A DNA stretch of 64,000 nt. Origin: Botryosphaeria dothidea (Eukaryota; Ascomycota; Dothideomycetes; Botryosphaeriales; Botryosphaeriaceae). The notes below the pieces were generated by a model that was not told the DNA's origin, searched no databases, and worked only from the letters and a program-made list of their open reading frames with translations. The position numbers were made by a program, and so were the translations under genes. Shown here piece by piece: positions 21,978 to 33,945 of the stretch (position 1 is its first letter; each line of letters begins with the position of its first letter). The stretch spans positions 3,100,001 to 3,164,000 of the forward strand of contig WWBZ02000062.1 in assembly GCA_011503125.2 (NCBI GenBank), in the 5' to 3' direction.

Positions 21978-23480
21978 ATGTCGAAGTCCAGGATGCAGCT
22001 CCGCTCCGGCGCTCTCGTCGGCAGCGCTGCCAGCACCGCCGCCAGCACGCACAAGAACAAGTCGCGCGTCACCAAGCACCCTGCGACCGCTTCGAAGGCA
22101 CCATCGGTGGCCACCACGCAAGCTCCCAAGCCCAAGGTAGGCTCAGTCCTACCGCCCGTTTTACCACTCCGTACGCAAGCTGACTCGCTCCCATAGTTCC
22201 GCTGGACGGAGAAGAGGGACAAGACCCTCTTGATCCATCTGATCGGCCTTGGAGGCACCATCACATTCGAGGAGTACGAGAAGTTGGCAACGCTGTGGGA
22301 GGGCGCCACAGCAGACGAAGTCTCCACCCGCGTCGAGTACTTGCGCGCCCAGCAAATTCTCAACGTCCGCGCCGCTCCCAAAGTCGAGCAACCCAATCCC
22401 GATGAGAACTGCGATCCTGCTGAGACCATCGACGATAGCGACGAGACCGTCGAGAACAAGGCCGGCGAGAACGCCCTCGAGAGCGACGCCGACGAGATCG
22501 ACGCCATCCCCTGCTCGCCTCTCTCCACCCCTCCCTCCTCTCCGCAGCTGAGAACGCCCTCCCCACCACCTTTTCTCTCCGCCAACACCAACACCACCGC
22601 CCCTCCCACACCCACCCGCAAAACCGCCCACTTCGCCCCCACCATCGCCACCGTCCGCACCATCCGCCCGCGCTGCAGCAGCGACCAAAAGCCCTGGGAA
22701 GCCCACCGCCAACGCCACTGGGTCCCCGTCCCGACGTCCCCCTGGGAGAAGGCCATGTTCGCCGCCGAGGACCGCAAGCGCGGACGCGATGACTCCTCCT
22801 CCTCCTCCTCCTCCTCCTCCTCCTCCTCCTCCTCCTCCTCCTCCTCCTCCTCCTCCTCCTCCTCCTCCTCCTCCTCCTCCTCCTTCCGCCCGACCAAGCG
22901 CCCCCGCAACGAAGACGAGGTGCCCCACCCGCTCGCGCACACCGCGCGCTCCCCGGCCGTTCCGAGAGTCAAGCCCGGCTCGGACGCGACGGCGAGCCAC
23001 CGCTGGCGGCAATGCACGCCGACCAGGGACGCGCGCCGGGCGTTCGTCAACACGCGCGCGGCGTGGCCGGAGCCGGTGTTGGCCAGGGCCGCGGTGGCGG
23101 AGGGCGCGGAGTGGCTGGACGAGGACGGGGGCGAGGAGGTCGAGTGGATCGAGGAGAGGGGGTTGAAGAGGTGGCAGAGGACGCAGGGGCTCGGGGATGA
23201 GAGGGTGCCGGCGCGGTTGGGTTTCCTGGGGGGCAGGGTCGATTGGGGGGAGATGGTGAGGGAGGGGGAGGCGGATGAGAGGCGGTTTGAGGAGGGGGAG
23301 GAGAGGGATCGGGGTGGGGTGTGGGCGTGGGAGGATGAGCTGGAGATGGAGGAGAGGAGGACGAAGCTGGAGAAGGAACGGGAGAGGGCGAGGAAGGCCC
23401 ATGAGGAGAAGAGGGTGGAGGAGGAGGATGCTTGGGCGGCCTTTGGGCAGTTCGGCGGTCCTGAGGCGTCGCCATGGTAG
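21978..23480 (+). CDS. Myb/SANT-like protein with Ser30 tract, 480 aa
   Basis: Exons 21978-22136 and 22197-23480 join in phase 0; the 60-nt intron has a GTAGGC donor, GCTGACT branch and ATAG acceptor. The ATG at 21978 is the first in frame. After a basic N terminus, residues about 54-105 form a Myb/SANT-like domain (FRWTEKRDKTLLIHLIG, then ITFEEYEKLATLWEG and VSTRVEYLRAQQ), similar in layout to the protein encoded at 15034. A perfect (TCC)30 tract at 22794-22883 encodes 30 Ser, followed by a basic FRPTKRPRNE cluster resembling a nuclear localisation signal. The C terminus is a Glu/Arg-rich helix. It is probably nuclear; the function is unknown. Confidence 0.75.
22794..22883 (+). repeat. Coding (TCC)30 microsatellite
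   Basis: Ninety bases of uninterrupted TCC in the reading frame of the Myb-like gene encode Ser30. On the opposite strand it creates artificial poly-Glu or poly-Gly open frames. Confidence 0.9.
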
Positions 23481-25280
23481 ATGGAGTGGCTATGACGGGC
23501 CATTGGAGAGCTACGAGAGCAAGAGGGGTGGCTGACGGCCGCAGTCATCCCTCGGCATTCGGAGAGCTCGACAACTGTGCTTACAGCTACCTATCGCCTT
23601 TAACCGCCGATGAAGAGACATGCACGGTTCATCTCGACGTTGCAACATGGACGCCCAGTGCCGACACAAACAAGATCACCAAGCAGCAGCCGCAGAGCGA
23701 AGAGAAGGCGCACAATGGTGCAGTCCTTCTAGGGGAGTCTCTAACTACAGCGCCGCGTCCACCCATCCTGCCAACCTTCACACTCACGATATACGAACAA
23801 TTCCGGCCTGTCACAAAACATCATGACCTGTGGCAGAGCCTTTGTTCATATCATTCCAAGAATATTGACTTCGATTTTGCTCCACACGCAATACAACAAC
23901 ACGCACTATACGATCCGCTCGGCCCGTGCATTATACTATACCTACAAGCAATGAACTCAACACAAACCACTTGGAACCACACCCTCAATTTCATATATAC
24001 CTACGGGCGATACAAGCCGGCCATCCAGTTATCTGGCTCTCCCGGATACATATTTCAAGCGACTGAGTGTATACACGCACCAAGCATCACTGGCTCCACG
24101 ATTATAGCAGGCCATTCCTGCATTTGCTCCTCACTGACACCGATTCCTCAAATCTCGGCTGCGGTTTACGGAAAGGCAGGCAGACTTTTCTCAACCTCAG
24201 CTCGACAGCACATACTTTGATCGACATCGAGGAAGGTCTATCACCGGGTCTGACACTTCTTGAAGAACTCACAAGCTTCGCGGTTGCTCCATTTCCGTTG
24301 GCTGGATGTGTGCCGATGGACGACGCAGACGACGACCATGCCCAAGTTGACATATTCGCTTCCTTCCTTCCTTTCTTGAAGACTCGGAGAGGGGCACTGG
24401 AGGCAGTTCCGTCTTCTACATCACCAACGAAGAAGAACAGCGGGCGTTCTAAGAGATCTTTATCACTGCGAACAGCTCTGTGGGAGGAGCTGGGGGCTAA
24501 CGAGGGAGCCACGTACACGAAAGAGATTAAGGAGTGCCTGGTTTCTGAGGACCTGAGAGGCGATGTAGCAGGCCTGATGTGTCGCCTGCTGTTTTTATGG
24601 TGCTTTCGAGTTAGAGACCCGCGCCTGCTGGCGAAATAAACACGACTTAGATCAGATGCACCTTGTACCCATTTCCAACGTTGACGGAGGCGTGATTTTG
24701 CCAGAAAGTTGGAGACACAACCGGTCATTGCTTGTCAGTAAGAATTTTTGGGCAACGAAACTTCCCGATGACGGCAATGAAACTTCTGTTCCATGCAACA
24801 TATATTTTTAGTATTTCCGATCCAGTCCTACAGTGACCTTTTTGTGTGTATCGAGCTGATTATAACTTCTCATCCTTTCTGCCATGCCAACACATTCGAA
24901 TGCCGGCTTCCAGTTCATCAGCTCTCACTCACGTATCATCAGCATCACCTCGCCTGACGGACACCGTTCCGTATGTTCGAACCGATCCAATTACTCTTTA
25001 TCTTCAAGATGTGTGTACATATAGCATACATGGCCATACAGTCGTTACCATCCGGAGCCGGTATATCCCATCCATTCATCCGGACGAAGAAGACGTCTTT
25101 TCCTCCAAAACCCTCTCCCAATCCCGCCGTTAAGACGCCACTCCCGAAATCCACCTCTTAACGACCGTTCCCCTTGCATAACCAAAAAAAGAAAGTTCCA
25201 ATTCCGCATTCAGAGCCTTTCTCCCTCTCTTTCTTTCTTCAACACACAGATACTTTTTTTTTAAAAAAAAATTCTCACAC
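23481..25280. other. Intergenic between convergent genes
   Basis: Two overlapping opposite-strand frames (24067-24639 plus, 24102-24728 minus) and a 248-codon frame at 23474-24220 are present. None has a recognisable domain or a clear codon preference, so none is called. An AATAAA at 24635 could end the upstream plus-strand transcript. Confidence 0.35.
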
Positions 25281-26841
25281 TCACGCACTATTCGGAATCC
25301 CCATTCCCGGCAGGTGCGCGAGCGGTGCCCTCTCGATGACCGCCTCCCTCACCTCCTCCACAACCGCCGAATGCGGCGCCGGCACGCCCGCCGCCGCGGC
25401 AACGACGACGGGCTTGCTCGACAGCGGGCTGTCCGTGCGCAGCGCGCTCTCACCTTCCCTCACACCCGCATCCACAGCGCGCGTGGCCAACGAGGGGGGC
25501 GCATCGAGCGCGGCGGGGGCAGGCTCCTCGATGTCCTCAGGCGCGGGTTCCGAATTCACGGGGATGGGGCCGGAGATGGTGGTTTCGAAGATGGGGGAGC
25601 GGGCGCCGTTGGTCTGGTGCTTGACCTCGATGGTGGTTTCGACGGTGGCGGACTCGCGGCGCGACTCGGGCGCCCAGTCGATCTCGTCCTCCTCGTCGAT
25701 GGGCGGCTCGGCGCTGATGGTCGTGATGACCGAGAGGCGGCGCGAGAAGGCGTCGCTGTTGGCTTGCGGCGAGAGGCCCGTCGGCGCGGGCTCGCTGATG
25801 CTGGAGATCTCGGTGGTCGCGATGATGGAGGGCCGGCGCGAGTCGCGCGCGGCGAGGGCGGCCTGCGCGTGGGCGATGCTGTTGCCTTCGTCGTCGTGGT
25901 GCCAGCCGTTCACCTTGACCTCGAAGGAGTCGGCCGTCGTCGTTGCTTCAGCGGGCGCGGCGGCCGGTTCGGACGCGGGGATGGGGTCTTCCGGTGCGAC
26001 TTCGTCTTGCACAGCGGCGGCGACGGCGGCCTCGATGGCAGCTTCGATAGTAGAAGCTTCGACGTAGGGCGGCGGCAGGACTTCCTCATCCTTGGGAGCG
26101 AGGGCGGGCGCGGACTCGGTCTGGGCGATGGGAGCGGCAACCGGGCTGAAGGCAGCTACGGCGGCGGCGGCGGCCCTGTCGTCCTCCTCCTTGATCTTCT
26201 GCTTCTCCAGCTCCTCCCTCTTCTCGGCCGACGTCCGCCGCAGCGGCTCGTAGGACTGGAACTTCTCGCTGGACCGACCACGGCCGAGGCGTGGGCGCTT
26301 GGCGTACGCGACGCCCGCACCGCCCGGCTCTTCTTCGTCCTCCTGCGCGTGCTTGGGTCGTGGAGATGCGGCTGGGTCCGTGACTGGTGTTGCGGAGGAG
26401 ATTTGAGAGGAAGACGGCTCTTCAGGTTTTGAAGGGGATTCCCCGGACGGTTGTGTTGCTGCATTCGCTGGTGCTACGGATGCTGTTGCGGAGCCGTTTT
26501 GCACCGAGGCGGGCGCGGTTTCAGAGGTATTGGTGGTCTTCTCGACCAATGTGCCGTTGGTGGAGGCCTTGTCCTCGCTGGTCGCCTTCTCCACGGAATC
26601 TTGCTTCCTGCTGTTGGACCTCGACCTCGGCTTCAGCGATTTTCTCTTCCGCCATTGCAAGAACAGAATTATGGAGCCGGCGGCGATAGGGATTCCGAGG
26701 ACGACGCTCTTCCGCGAGAGGAGCTTGGCAGCTTGCTGCTGATAGACGGAGATGCTGCTTGTGGCCTGCGCGGCGAATCATGGGTCAGCGAAAAACAACC
26801 TTGAAGTGAGGATTGCTTTTCCGGGGTGGTTGAGCTACCAT
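25281..26841 (-). CDS. N-terminally membrane-anchored low-complexity protein, 495 aa
   Basis: Exon 2 is 25281-26765. Its frame is open to an acceptor at 26766, and upstream the only ATG (26839-26841) is followed at once by a GT donor. The 73-nt intron (GTAGCT donor, CGCTGAC branch, GCGCAG acceptor) fuses the ATG to GCC, giving M-ATSSISVYQQQAAKLL. Residues about 21-38 (VVLGIPIAAGSIILFL) form one hydrophobic segment followed by QWRKRK, suggesting an N-terminal anchor with the long tail in the cytosol. The rest is Ala/Glu/Pro/Ser-rich, with a charged helix around EKREELEKQKIKEEDD. I do not recognise the family. The start-codon-only exon is the main uncertainty; without splicing the ATG frame stops after 18 codons. 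Confidence 0.65.
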
Positions 26842-29463
26842 TTTCGGCGACGCGCTCGACGAATGCGTACGGAGCCGCGGATCTGAATTTTTCTCCCTCT
26901 CCAGGTGCCAATTGCTCTCGAAGACGTCGCGAGAAATGCGGGCGCAAGCAGAGAGCAGCGGCAGAGCGGGCGGAGAAAAGGGCGGCGGCAGGAGGATGGG
27001 CGGTCTAGGTTGGTTGCGTGAGGTCTAGATGATCGCCGGGGGTTCGGTTGGCCGGGGTTGTGCACGGAAAAGAGACGAGGACGGCGAAGGGAGGGCCCGG
27101 ACGGCGCGATGGCTCTTTTATATGAAGAGGAATTTGCGACAGACCAGACCGCGTCTGCCTCGCAGTAAATTGACAGCAGTGTGAGAGGGGAAGGCCCGGC
27201 ACAACGACGGTGCGGCTCGATGGACGGACGGTCGACCCACAAAAATACAGCAGTCAAGCCAGCCCTCCAGCCAAACAACTCACGCGTGTCATGGATCCAG
27301 CAAAAAACCAGGGCAGCGAGCACCAAGGACGAGCGAAAAGGAGACCGCCAATCGGCCGCGGCCACCAGCAACGGTGTGTTTACAAACTGGCGGGGGGCAG
27401 ACGGCGCCGGACGCCTGAGCCCATTGACGTGTAGCTGCTTCTGGGCCTACCCCAGCGGATAATTTGTCTAGCGTGATGCCACTGCTGCCACATCCGCAGG
27501 GTGTCAGGTCACCAATGCCTCTTTCTCCCGCCCTGCGCTCCCCTTCACAATCATGTGGAGAGTCAGGGGAAGGACAATCGCATCCCGGATCGGACGCGCC
27601 CTGACTAAACTGCAGAACGCGCGCCAGACCGCCCTCTCCTGCTGCTTCATAGCCGCGCGAGCGCGCACATCAGCCTTTGCCGATGCTCATCACAAAAGGT
27701 GGCTTCGGAGATGGGCAGCCTCGCCATGCCACCGTGCTCGCCGCCTTTGCCCTCCTGCTTCTCGCCCTTTGGGCGCCAGCCCGAGAGAGAAAATTCAGGG
27801 CGCGCGGGCGGCGGACAGCGCTTCGATCCGTGCTCGCTGGCACAACCCTTTCGGAGGCGCGGCTGTGACAACGCCATCCTTCACGCCAGCGGAAAAGCCC
27901 AGGGCCTGAGCTCGCTCTCTTTCCTCGCGCTCAACCAGTGGAACACGAACTGAGGCCGAAAGAGTCATGACGAAGCCCGAAGTGCGCCACCTGGTTGCAA
28001 TAGCCGAGCTGCTGCTGCTGCTGCTTCTGCCCTGCCCGTCTGGTCTCCTCACCTGTCGTTCCTCTTCCCCTCTCCCACGCCGCAATCATCGATCACAATG
28101 CGCTTTTTGACTTTCCGGCGGTGACGTCTTGCACCCAGGCGCCCGGCCGGGGAGCAGGACGCATCCTGGCATGCACGTCGGCATGTCGGAAAACACGTGG
28201 AAGGTGCAGCTGCAGCTGCACGCTCTAGCCCCTATCAGGCAAGAATGGGCGCCCGAGGCTTGCCCGGGGGCTGCTCTGGCCTCTACGCCTCCTCCTTCTC
28301 CGTGGCTTGTCCGTAGTCTCCGCGCTGTTTTCCCCCAAAAATCTTGAGAATAACACCCGACGTCAGCGGATGGCTTTTGTCTTCGCCCAAGACCGCTTTG
28401 CCGCCTCGCCCAACGCGGCACCGCGTCCGGTTCCCGCCCCGCCGGCCATTCCTGTTTGCGGAATGGACGAAAAGGTACCGGGCTTGCCCTTGCATGATGA
28501 GCTAAAATGCAGCCGCGGCTGCTCTACCCGCCGTGCTCCGCATCCCGCTAGGGTGTGTGCCCGGATTTTAGCTTAGAGATCAGCGAAAAACAAGAATATA
28601 GGAAAGTTGGGACGTTGGATGATCATCACACATATGCGCAAAATAATTGCGACAAGCCTATCAGACGAGCCGTCCTGACAACCGAAGGAAATAAGGTTGG
28701 GAGGACTGGGAGTCAAACCCAGCCTGTGGATCTTATGTCATCACATACTACGACTTGGGTATGTGGATATCTGATGAATGTCCTGGGTCAATCTCCGATA
28801 AGTAAGAAGAAATTAGGTCGGTGGGCGTAAGCACGGAAGAATAGACTGGTCCGTCAACCCCCGGCAATAAGCATGCAGTGTAGTGTGGATCAGTGATGTA
28901 AGGAGGGACTTTTTTTACGCTTGTCCATGGAATCAGCGCGTTAAGGGTGACTAGTGTTTTGGTACTATAGGTGACGGGAGCCACGGCGCAAAAGGGTCTT
29001 CTTACTGCAAATACTTGGACCCTTTTCATTCAACTCATATATTAAAGCCATGGAAGTGGACAGGTATCCAAACTTTAAGGAATCTTTTATGTTCCTTCAG
29101 AAGTTCATATAAAAGAAATTGGAAGTATTCTATGGTACAGAATGGAACTAGGCGGGAAAAAAGATTTTGATGATAGGGCTCCAGGGATCCTTAGCCTCCC
29201 ATGGTCAACAAGATCCGATAGTAACTAATCCAGCGTTCACCAATCCCTACGTAGTTGTTGGGAGTACCACCCAGGCAATGCAATTCCAGCGACGCGGGGA
29301 CTCAACAAGACCTTTTCCTATATTCTCTTGACATTCCTTTTCTAAGGCGCATCCGTCCCTGCGAGGATTGATTTTTGCACACTGTTCAGTCAGCTAATTG
29401 ATCGTCTTCACGCTTGTTTATTCCTACAGCACCGTCATCACTTGCCGCGAATCACCACACGCC
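26842..29463. other. Intergenic, no supported gene
   Basis: The left end is the promoter of the minus-strand gene. Between 27.5 and 28.5 kb there are short GC-rich frames without recognisable proteins. From 28.56 kb the sequence turns AT-richer and holds a tRNA T-arm-like hairpin at 28706-28722. No gene or transposon is identifiable. Confidence 0.4.
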
Positions 29464-29843
29464 ATGAAGATCTCCACGATCGCCGCCGCCTCCACCACCC
29501 TCGTAGCGCCCGTTGCGCTGGCAGCTCCAGCCCAGCAGAGGCCTGGTGCTGCCCCCAACGACGTTCAGAAGCACGACACGAAGATCACCTATACGGTGGA
29601 TTTCCCCGCCGGCCCAACCGACGACGGCTCGGAGACTGTCCTACAGGGGCGCCAGCAGATGGCCAAGCGTGATGCTAATACCGTCATCGTCGAGCGCGAT
29701 CCGGGAAATATGTGAGTATCTTGTGCTTCAGACTCGTCTTCGAGTCTTCGTGCAGTGTGCTTTTGGCTGACGCGGCGTGATTCCTTTGTTGGTCTCGCAG
29801 TCTTCAAGGCGCGGTTTCGGCAGCGCAGTGTACTATCTTGTAG
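29464..29843 (+). CDS. Small secreted protein with Kex2-type site, 96 aa
   Basis: Exons 29464-29711 and 29801-29843 join in frame. The 89-nt intron has a GTGAGT donor, a GGCTGAC branch and a CTCGCAG acceptor with a pyrimidine tract. Residues 1-20 (MKISTIAAASTTLVAPVALA) are a clear signal peptide with likely cleavage before APAQQ. A dibasic KR near residue 70 (QQMAKRDANT) could be a Kex2 site that would release a C-terminal peptide of about 26 residues. There is a single Cys, four residues from the end (last residues AAQCTIL). It resembles a secreted pro-peptide or effector-like protein; the family is not recognised. It sits alone in an AT-richer gene-poor stretch. Confidence 0.6.
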
Positions 29844-31325
29844 GCAGCTTAGGCGGATCGATGTTTGTTTGAATGAGCTCCTTCGTGAGGAATGGAGTTT
29901 GCATGGGGACCTACAATACAGCGGAGACCCTTGGCTGAGCCGAAGAGGTAAGGGTTGGGCTAGAACCTGGTGTACGGTAGAAGTAGAGAGCATACTTCAG
30001 AAATACATCTAAATTTACAGCACCCTTCAAGCTTTTTGGAAAGCTTTGATATAGCGTGTATCTTGAAGTTCTAGAATGACAAAGATACTGAAAATGGACC
30101 TTTTTATCTTGGGATCGGCACAGATAGAGTGGGAATATCGGGACCCTGATTGAATGTGAAAGTGGATTCTGATATTGGAAACCCCTCAACCAATGCTTTA
30201 ACTCCCTAAATAGTAGTTGCAAACGTCTTTATTTGAACGATGCGTGCGGATTTGTTGCACTGAAACGGGTTCACTCGGACATTGGCGAGAAGCAGCCGAG
30301 CTTGATAGAGTTCTGCGAGATGTGTCCACTGAGCGTTGGGTGGTTGCAAGGTGAAGAGGCGATAGAGTTGAGGAGATCATGCCCGAGACGGCGATGGATT
30401 GCCGTTTTCTGGCCGGCAGCGGAAGGCCTGACGTTTCCCCGGAGAGCCGGCATTCTGCCCTCCGACCACATCTACAGAGCTGTCTGATACTGAGTAGAGC
30501 GCGTTCTCCGCTCAACGGCTTCCAACCGGAGCTTCCATACCCCTCATCATGGCTTTTACGAGTGGTGTCGCTCTGCCATATCACCTGCCGACTTTGGAGG
30601 GTGCCGCTGCGAGGCGTCCCTGGAGATGTCCAGACTGAAGCCACCTCACCTCCGTCAGACATCACAACACTGGTAAGCGTATTTCCTCTTCTGAGCATAC
30701 TCCAATCCATTTCGGTTCGCTTCCTTGAGCTTCTCATGTGCTCTTACCGAGTCCTCAGTGACCAAGAGAGTCGACAGCTCTAACTGATTCCTGCGCGGTA
30801 TGCAGGTTCTGTCAGCAGGACATCTGTCAATTCCTTGCTTCGCTTTCATTGACGCTCATCTATGGCAGAAGTGTAAATTCTATGCCATGTAAAGAGTATA
30901 AAACACTGACAGGATGTGCAGGTTCAAGCGTCCGCCTTCAATGAGATGAGTTTGCCCAGATGCATTCCGCATCGAACTTTAGCACGTGACTCTCGCGACG
31001 AGTACATCTACCGAAATGAGTACTTTTGCTGCAAGGGTCCCTCTCCATCCAGTCCAAATGCTTTACTAATTTCCTGCGTAGTCATCCTTCAGTGTTGTTG
31101 CCACCTGCGCCCTGCAGCCTAATGTTGCCGTCCAATGTCACGTGCGTTTTCCGCAGACGCCTGGGCACGATTCTAAAGAAACGCGCGGGTTCCCTCTGCA
31201 ATAACACAACACCCACCACCGCCCGCCCAACCCCGCCAACATTTCAATCAAATTTCTCCTCGGACCATCGGTCGCACCCATCGTCTCGTTTCATCTCAAC
31301 AAATAAATAGACGCAAGACGCTATC
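29844..31325. other. Intergenic, no supported gene
   Basis: A minus-strand frame of 179 codons (30198-30737) is the longest. It has no recognisable domain and is opposed by similar plus-strand frames, so it is not called. The right end is the promoter of HTZ1, with a C-rich leader before 31326. Confidence 0.4.
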
Positions 31326-31933
31326 ATGCCCGGAGGAAAAGGTAACCATTTTCGAGTCTGACACGCTGTTGAGAAGTGGCTAACGCGTCCATTTTCCGCG
31401 TCCTACAGGCAAGACTGGTGGCAAGACGGGTGGCAAGGGCGATTCCAACGTGAAGACGTCCAAGTCGCACTCGGCGAAGGCTGGTTTGCAGGTAAGGCTA
31501 AAGTCGCGCCCACATCGATGACGCGCCACGTCACGATAGAGCTTCCGGCAGCCACCTTCCATCCATCTCGATGCGCTCAATGAAATAACAATGCTAACGG
31601 ACTCGCCTGCAGTTCCCCTGCGGCCGCATAAAGCGCCACCTTCGTAACATCACCCGTCAACGCACGCGCATCGGAGCCAAGGCCTCCGTCTACCTCACCG
31701 CCGTCCTGGAATACCTTACTGCTGAAGTGCTCGAGCTGGCTGGAAATGCGGCCAAGGATCTCAAGGTGAAGCGCATCACGCCCCGCCACCTGCAACTGGC
31801 CATCCGCGGCGACGAGGAACTCGACACTCTCATCCGCGCCACCATCGCCTTTGGTGGTGTCCTGCCCCACATCAACCGCGCGCTGCTGCTCAAGGTCGAG
31901 CAGCGGAAGGGCAAGAAGACTGTCGAGGTCTAG
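31326..31933 (+). CDS. HTZ1: Histone H2A.Z variant, 139 aa
   Basis: Exons 31326-31341, 31409-31491 and 31613-31933 join in frame to 139 residues. The N-terminal tail ([16 protein letters not shown]) is Gly/Lys-rich as in H2A.Z. The histone fold carries [32 protein letters not shown] and [12 protein letters not shown]. Features that mark H2A.Z rather than H2A are [26 protein letters not shown] and a short tail ending KKTVEV without SQ. The product replaces H2A in promoter-proximal nucleosomes. The first exon is only 16 nt and both early introns interrupt the tail. Confidence 0.97.
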
Positions 31934-33945
31934 GCGAATGTTTCGGATGACACTGTCTTTCTGGGAGGATGGAACCAAAAAAACGATAAAATACCCGGCC
32001 CGGCGATTGATATGGGCGTTCCGTAATGACACAATGGCGGGGGAGGTGCATGTACGATTATGAACCACGGACGCTCGGCGCGCAAGGATGGCGGAGGGTT
32101 GTCACATTGTGCTGCGCACCCTCGGTGCGCGATAGGTCACCTTCAGCCGATCCAGCCTCCCCTGCATGTCTGTCGACGGATTTTCAGTCACGCCAGCTCT
32201 TCTCTGACCCAGGCCGGCTTCTCACGGTCGTTGCTGCACGCTCTGTTTGCGATAATTAGTTTGGGCTGTTCGTTTAGGCGTGGCGGAATTGCAAGGGTTA
32301 GGAGACCAGACGGCTGGTTAGTCTGTCAGCTCTTTTTGTAGGCGAGATGGAAGGCCTTTTTATATCATAAGTAGACAATGGACTCTCTGCTTCCCATCGT
32401 CATCCATTGGGCGCGCATGCGGTGAGGACTCGAAGTGATCGTCCGAATGCTGGAAGGCCGGTACACGGGCCAGATCTTAGGTCCGATGCACGTACGGACA
32501 TGTGTCTCCACTCCGTATGTATGTATGGGAAGCGCAGCGGCTTTTTGATAGCAAGGCCCGTCTGCGCAGAGCGCCACAGTCGGACGAAATGCGTGATGTG
32601 AACCACCCAAATTGCATGCCCGCGCAGTTGACGCAGTGCAGCGGCGGCGGCGCTTGATGTCAGCATTCCCTGCCCTTGACGAATCGAAGCACAGGATCAT
32701 GGAATGGGGGGGAGCTCGTTGCTTTTTAAACAGCGAGCAGTAACGCATTCCTCTTTCCGGCGCTAGCATCGCGCACAGGAAAGCACCGTTTGGGACCGTT
32801 CGGCGGCGGGTTGGCGGCGCGAGCCACGGCCACGGGGGGAACCATGGACGTGCTGGCTGGCTGGCTCTTATTCCTCCCCTCCGCAGGCGTCTCACACATG
32901 CGAAAGGCAAACAAAGGCAGCTGCCCACCATCTCGGCGTCACATGATGCGATGTTGCTGCGGGCAGCGGCCGGGGGTGCAGGTTGAGCGCCAGTCGGGAT
33001 CCGGCTCGCCGCTGTGCCTCGCGCCGGGGGATCGGGCGGGTGGCCTCTGGTGGTGATTTGCCAGGTCGCTTGGGGTGCGAGTGATTACAGCAGCTTGGGG
33101 TGGGATTGGATACGGGGTGGACGCGGTTGATCTGCAGCATGCTGTGCGACATGGCCGAGCGAAAGCGGGAGCGGACTCGATTGGGCGGCCGGCGGGCGCT
33201 GGGCAGTCAATCAACAGCGTGTTGGCGTGCTGGGGCGACGCGGAGGGCGTTTGGTCGCCTCAGCAGCTGTACATAACTTATCACGGGTTTGCGGCTCGCG
33301 CGTAGGCCCGAAAAGTGAACGGGAGCACCCCTCCTTGGTCTGGGATAATTACCGTGCTCAAAAGGGGCAACTACCTTCTGTCTCTTATTGATGCCAGCGC
33401 CGCCCGTCTTCCTCCATGAGCTTTGGCTGGAGCACCCCTTCTCCTCTTCTTCTACCCTCATCCGCACCTGCTCACGGCACCCGCACCGCTGCTGCGCTCC
33501 CCTCCCGCCCGCGCTCGCCCGCGCGCTATACTGCTTTCGTGAGGAGCCACCTTTGAAATTTCAAGTTTGCTGCTCGCAAGGCTCCTCGTGCAGACACACG
33601 CCAGCAGCCCTCGAGCCAGCAGCCTTAGCCCGCGCCGTGCCGCCGCGCCAGTGCCTGTCGGGCCTCAGCTGCTAGCGTCCCCAAAGCCCGCAAAACCTCG
33701 CTCCATCCCCTCGCGCATCGCCCTGCTTTTCTCTGCGCTCCAGCTGCCAGACCCGCGCGCCACGACGCTCCCAGACCCGCGCTGAACACCTCAGCCTGCC
33801 AAGCAACAGTCGTCCCGGCCGTTCCTCGCGCCGTTTCCTCGGATGCAATACGCGGCTCTTTGAGTTTGCTCTGACGACGCCGGCACGACGACACGACCTC
33901 CCAGCCCGTTTTTTCACCGCTCGACCAACACACAACCCCTGAATA
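31934..33945. other. Intergenic between two plus-strand genes
   Basis: The first part is the HTZ1 3' flank. No coding frame is supported between 32.3 and 33.4 kb. From about 33.4 kb the plus strand is C-rich and looks like the promoter and long leader of the RNA-binding gene at 33946. Confidence 0.4.

Noticed and set aside
21965..23548. Long minus-strand frames (527 and 413 codons) opposite the Myb-like gene
   Set aside because: They are poly-Glu/poly-Gly shadows of the (TCC)30 tract and GC-rich codons; the plus strand has a domain, an intron and a proper start.
23474..24728. Frames of 248 (+), 190 (+) and 208 (-) codons
   Set aside because: They overlap one another on opposite strands, lack a recognisable domain and show no splice or start support.
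30198..30737. 179-codon minus-strand frame
   Set aside because: Unrecognised, with a comparable open frame on the other strand; it could be a lineage-specific gene, but nothing in the sequence decides it.
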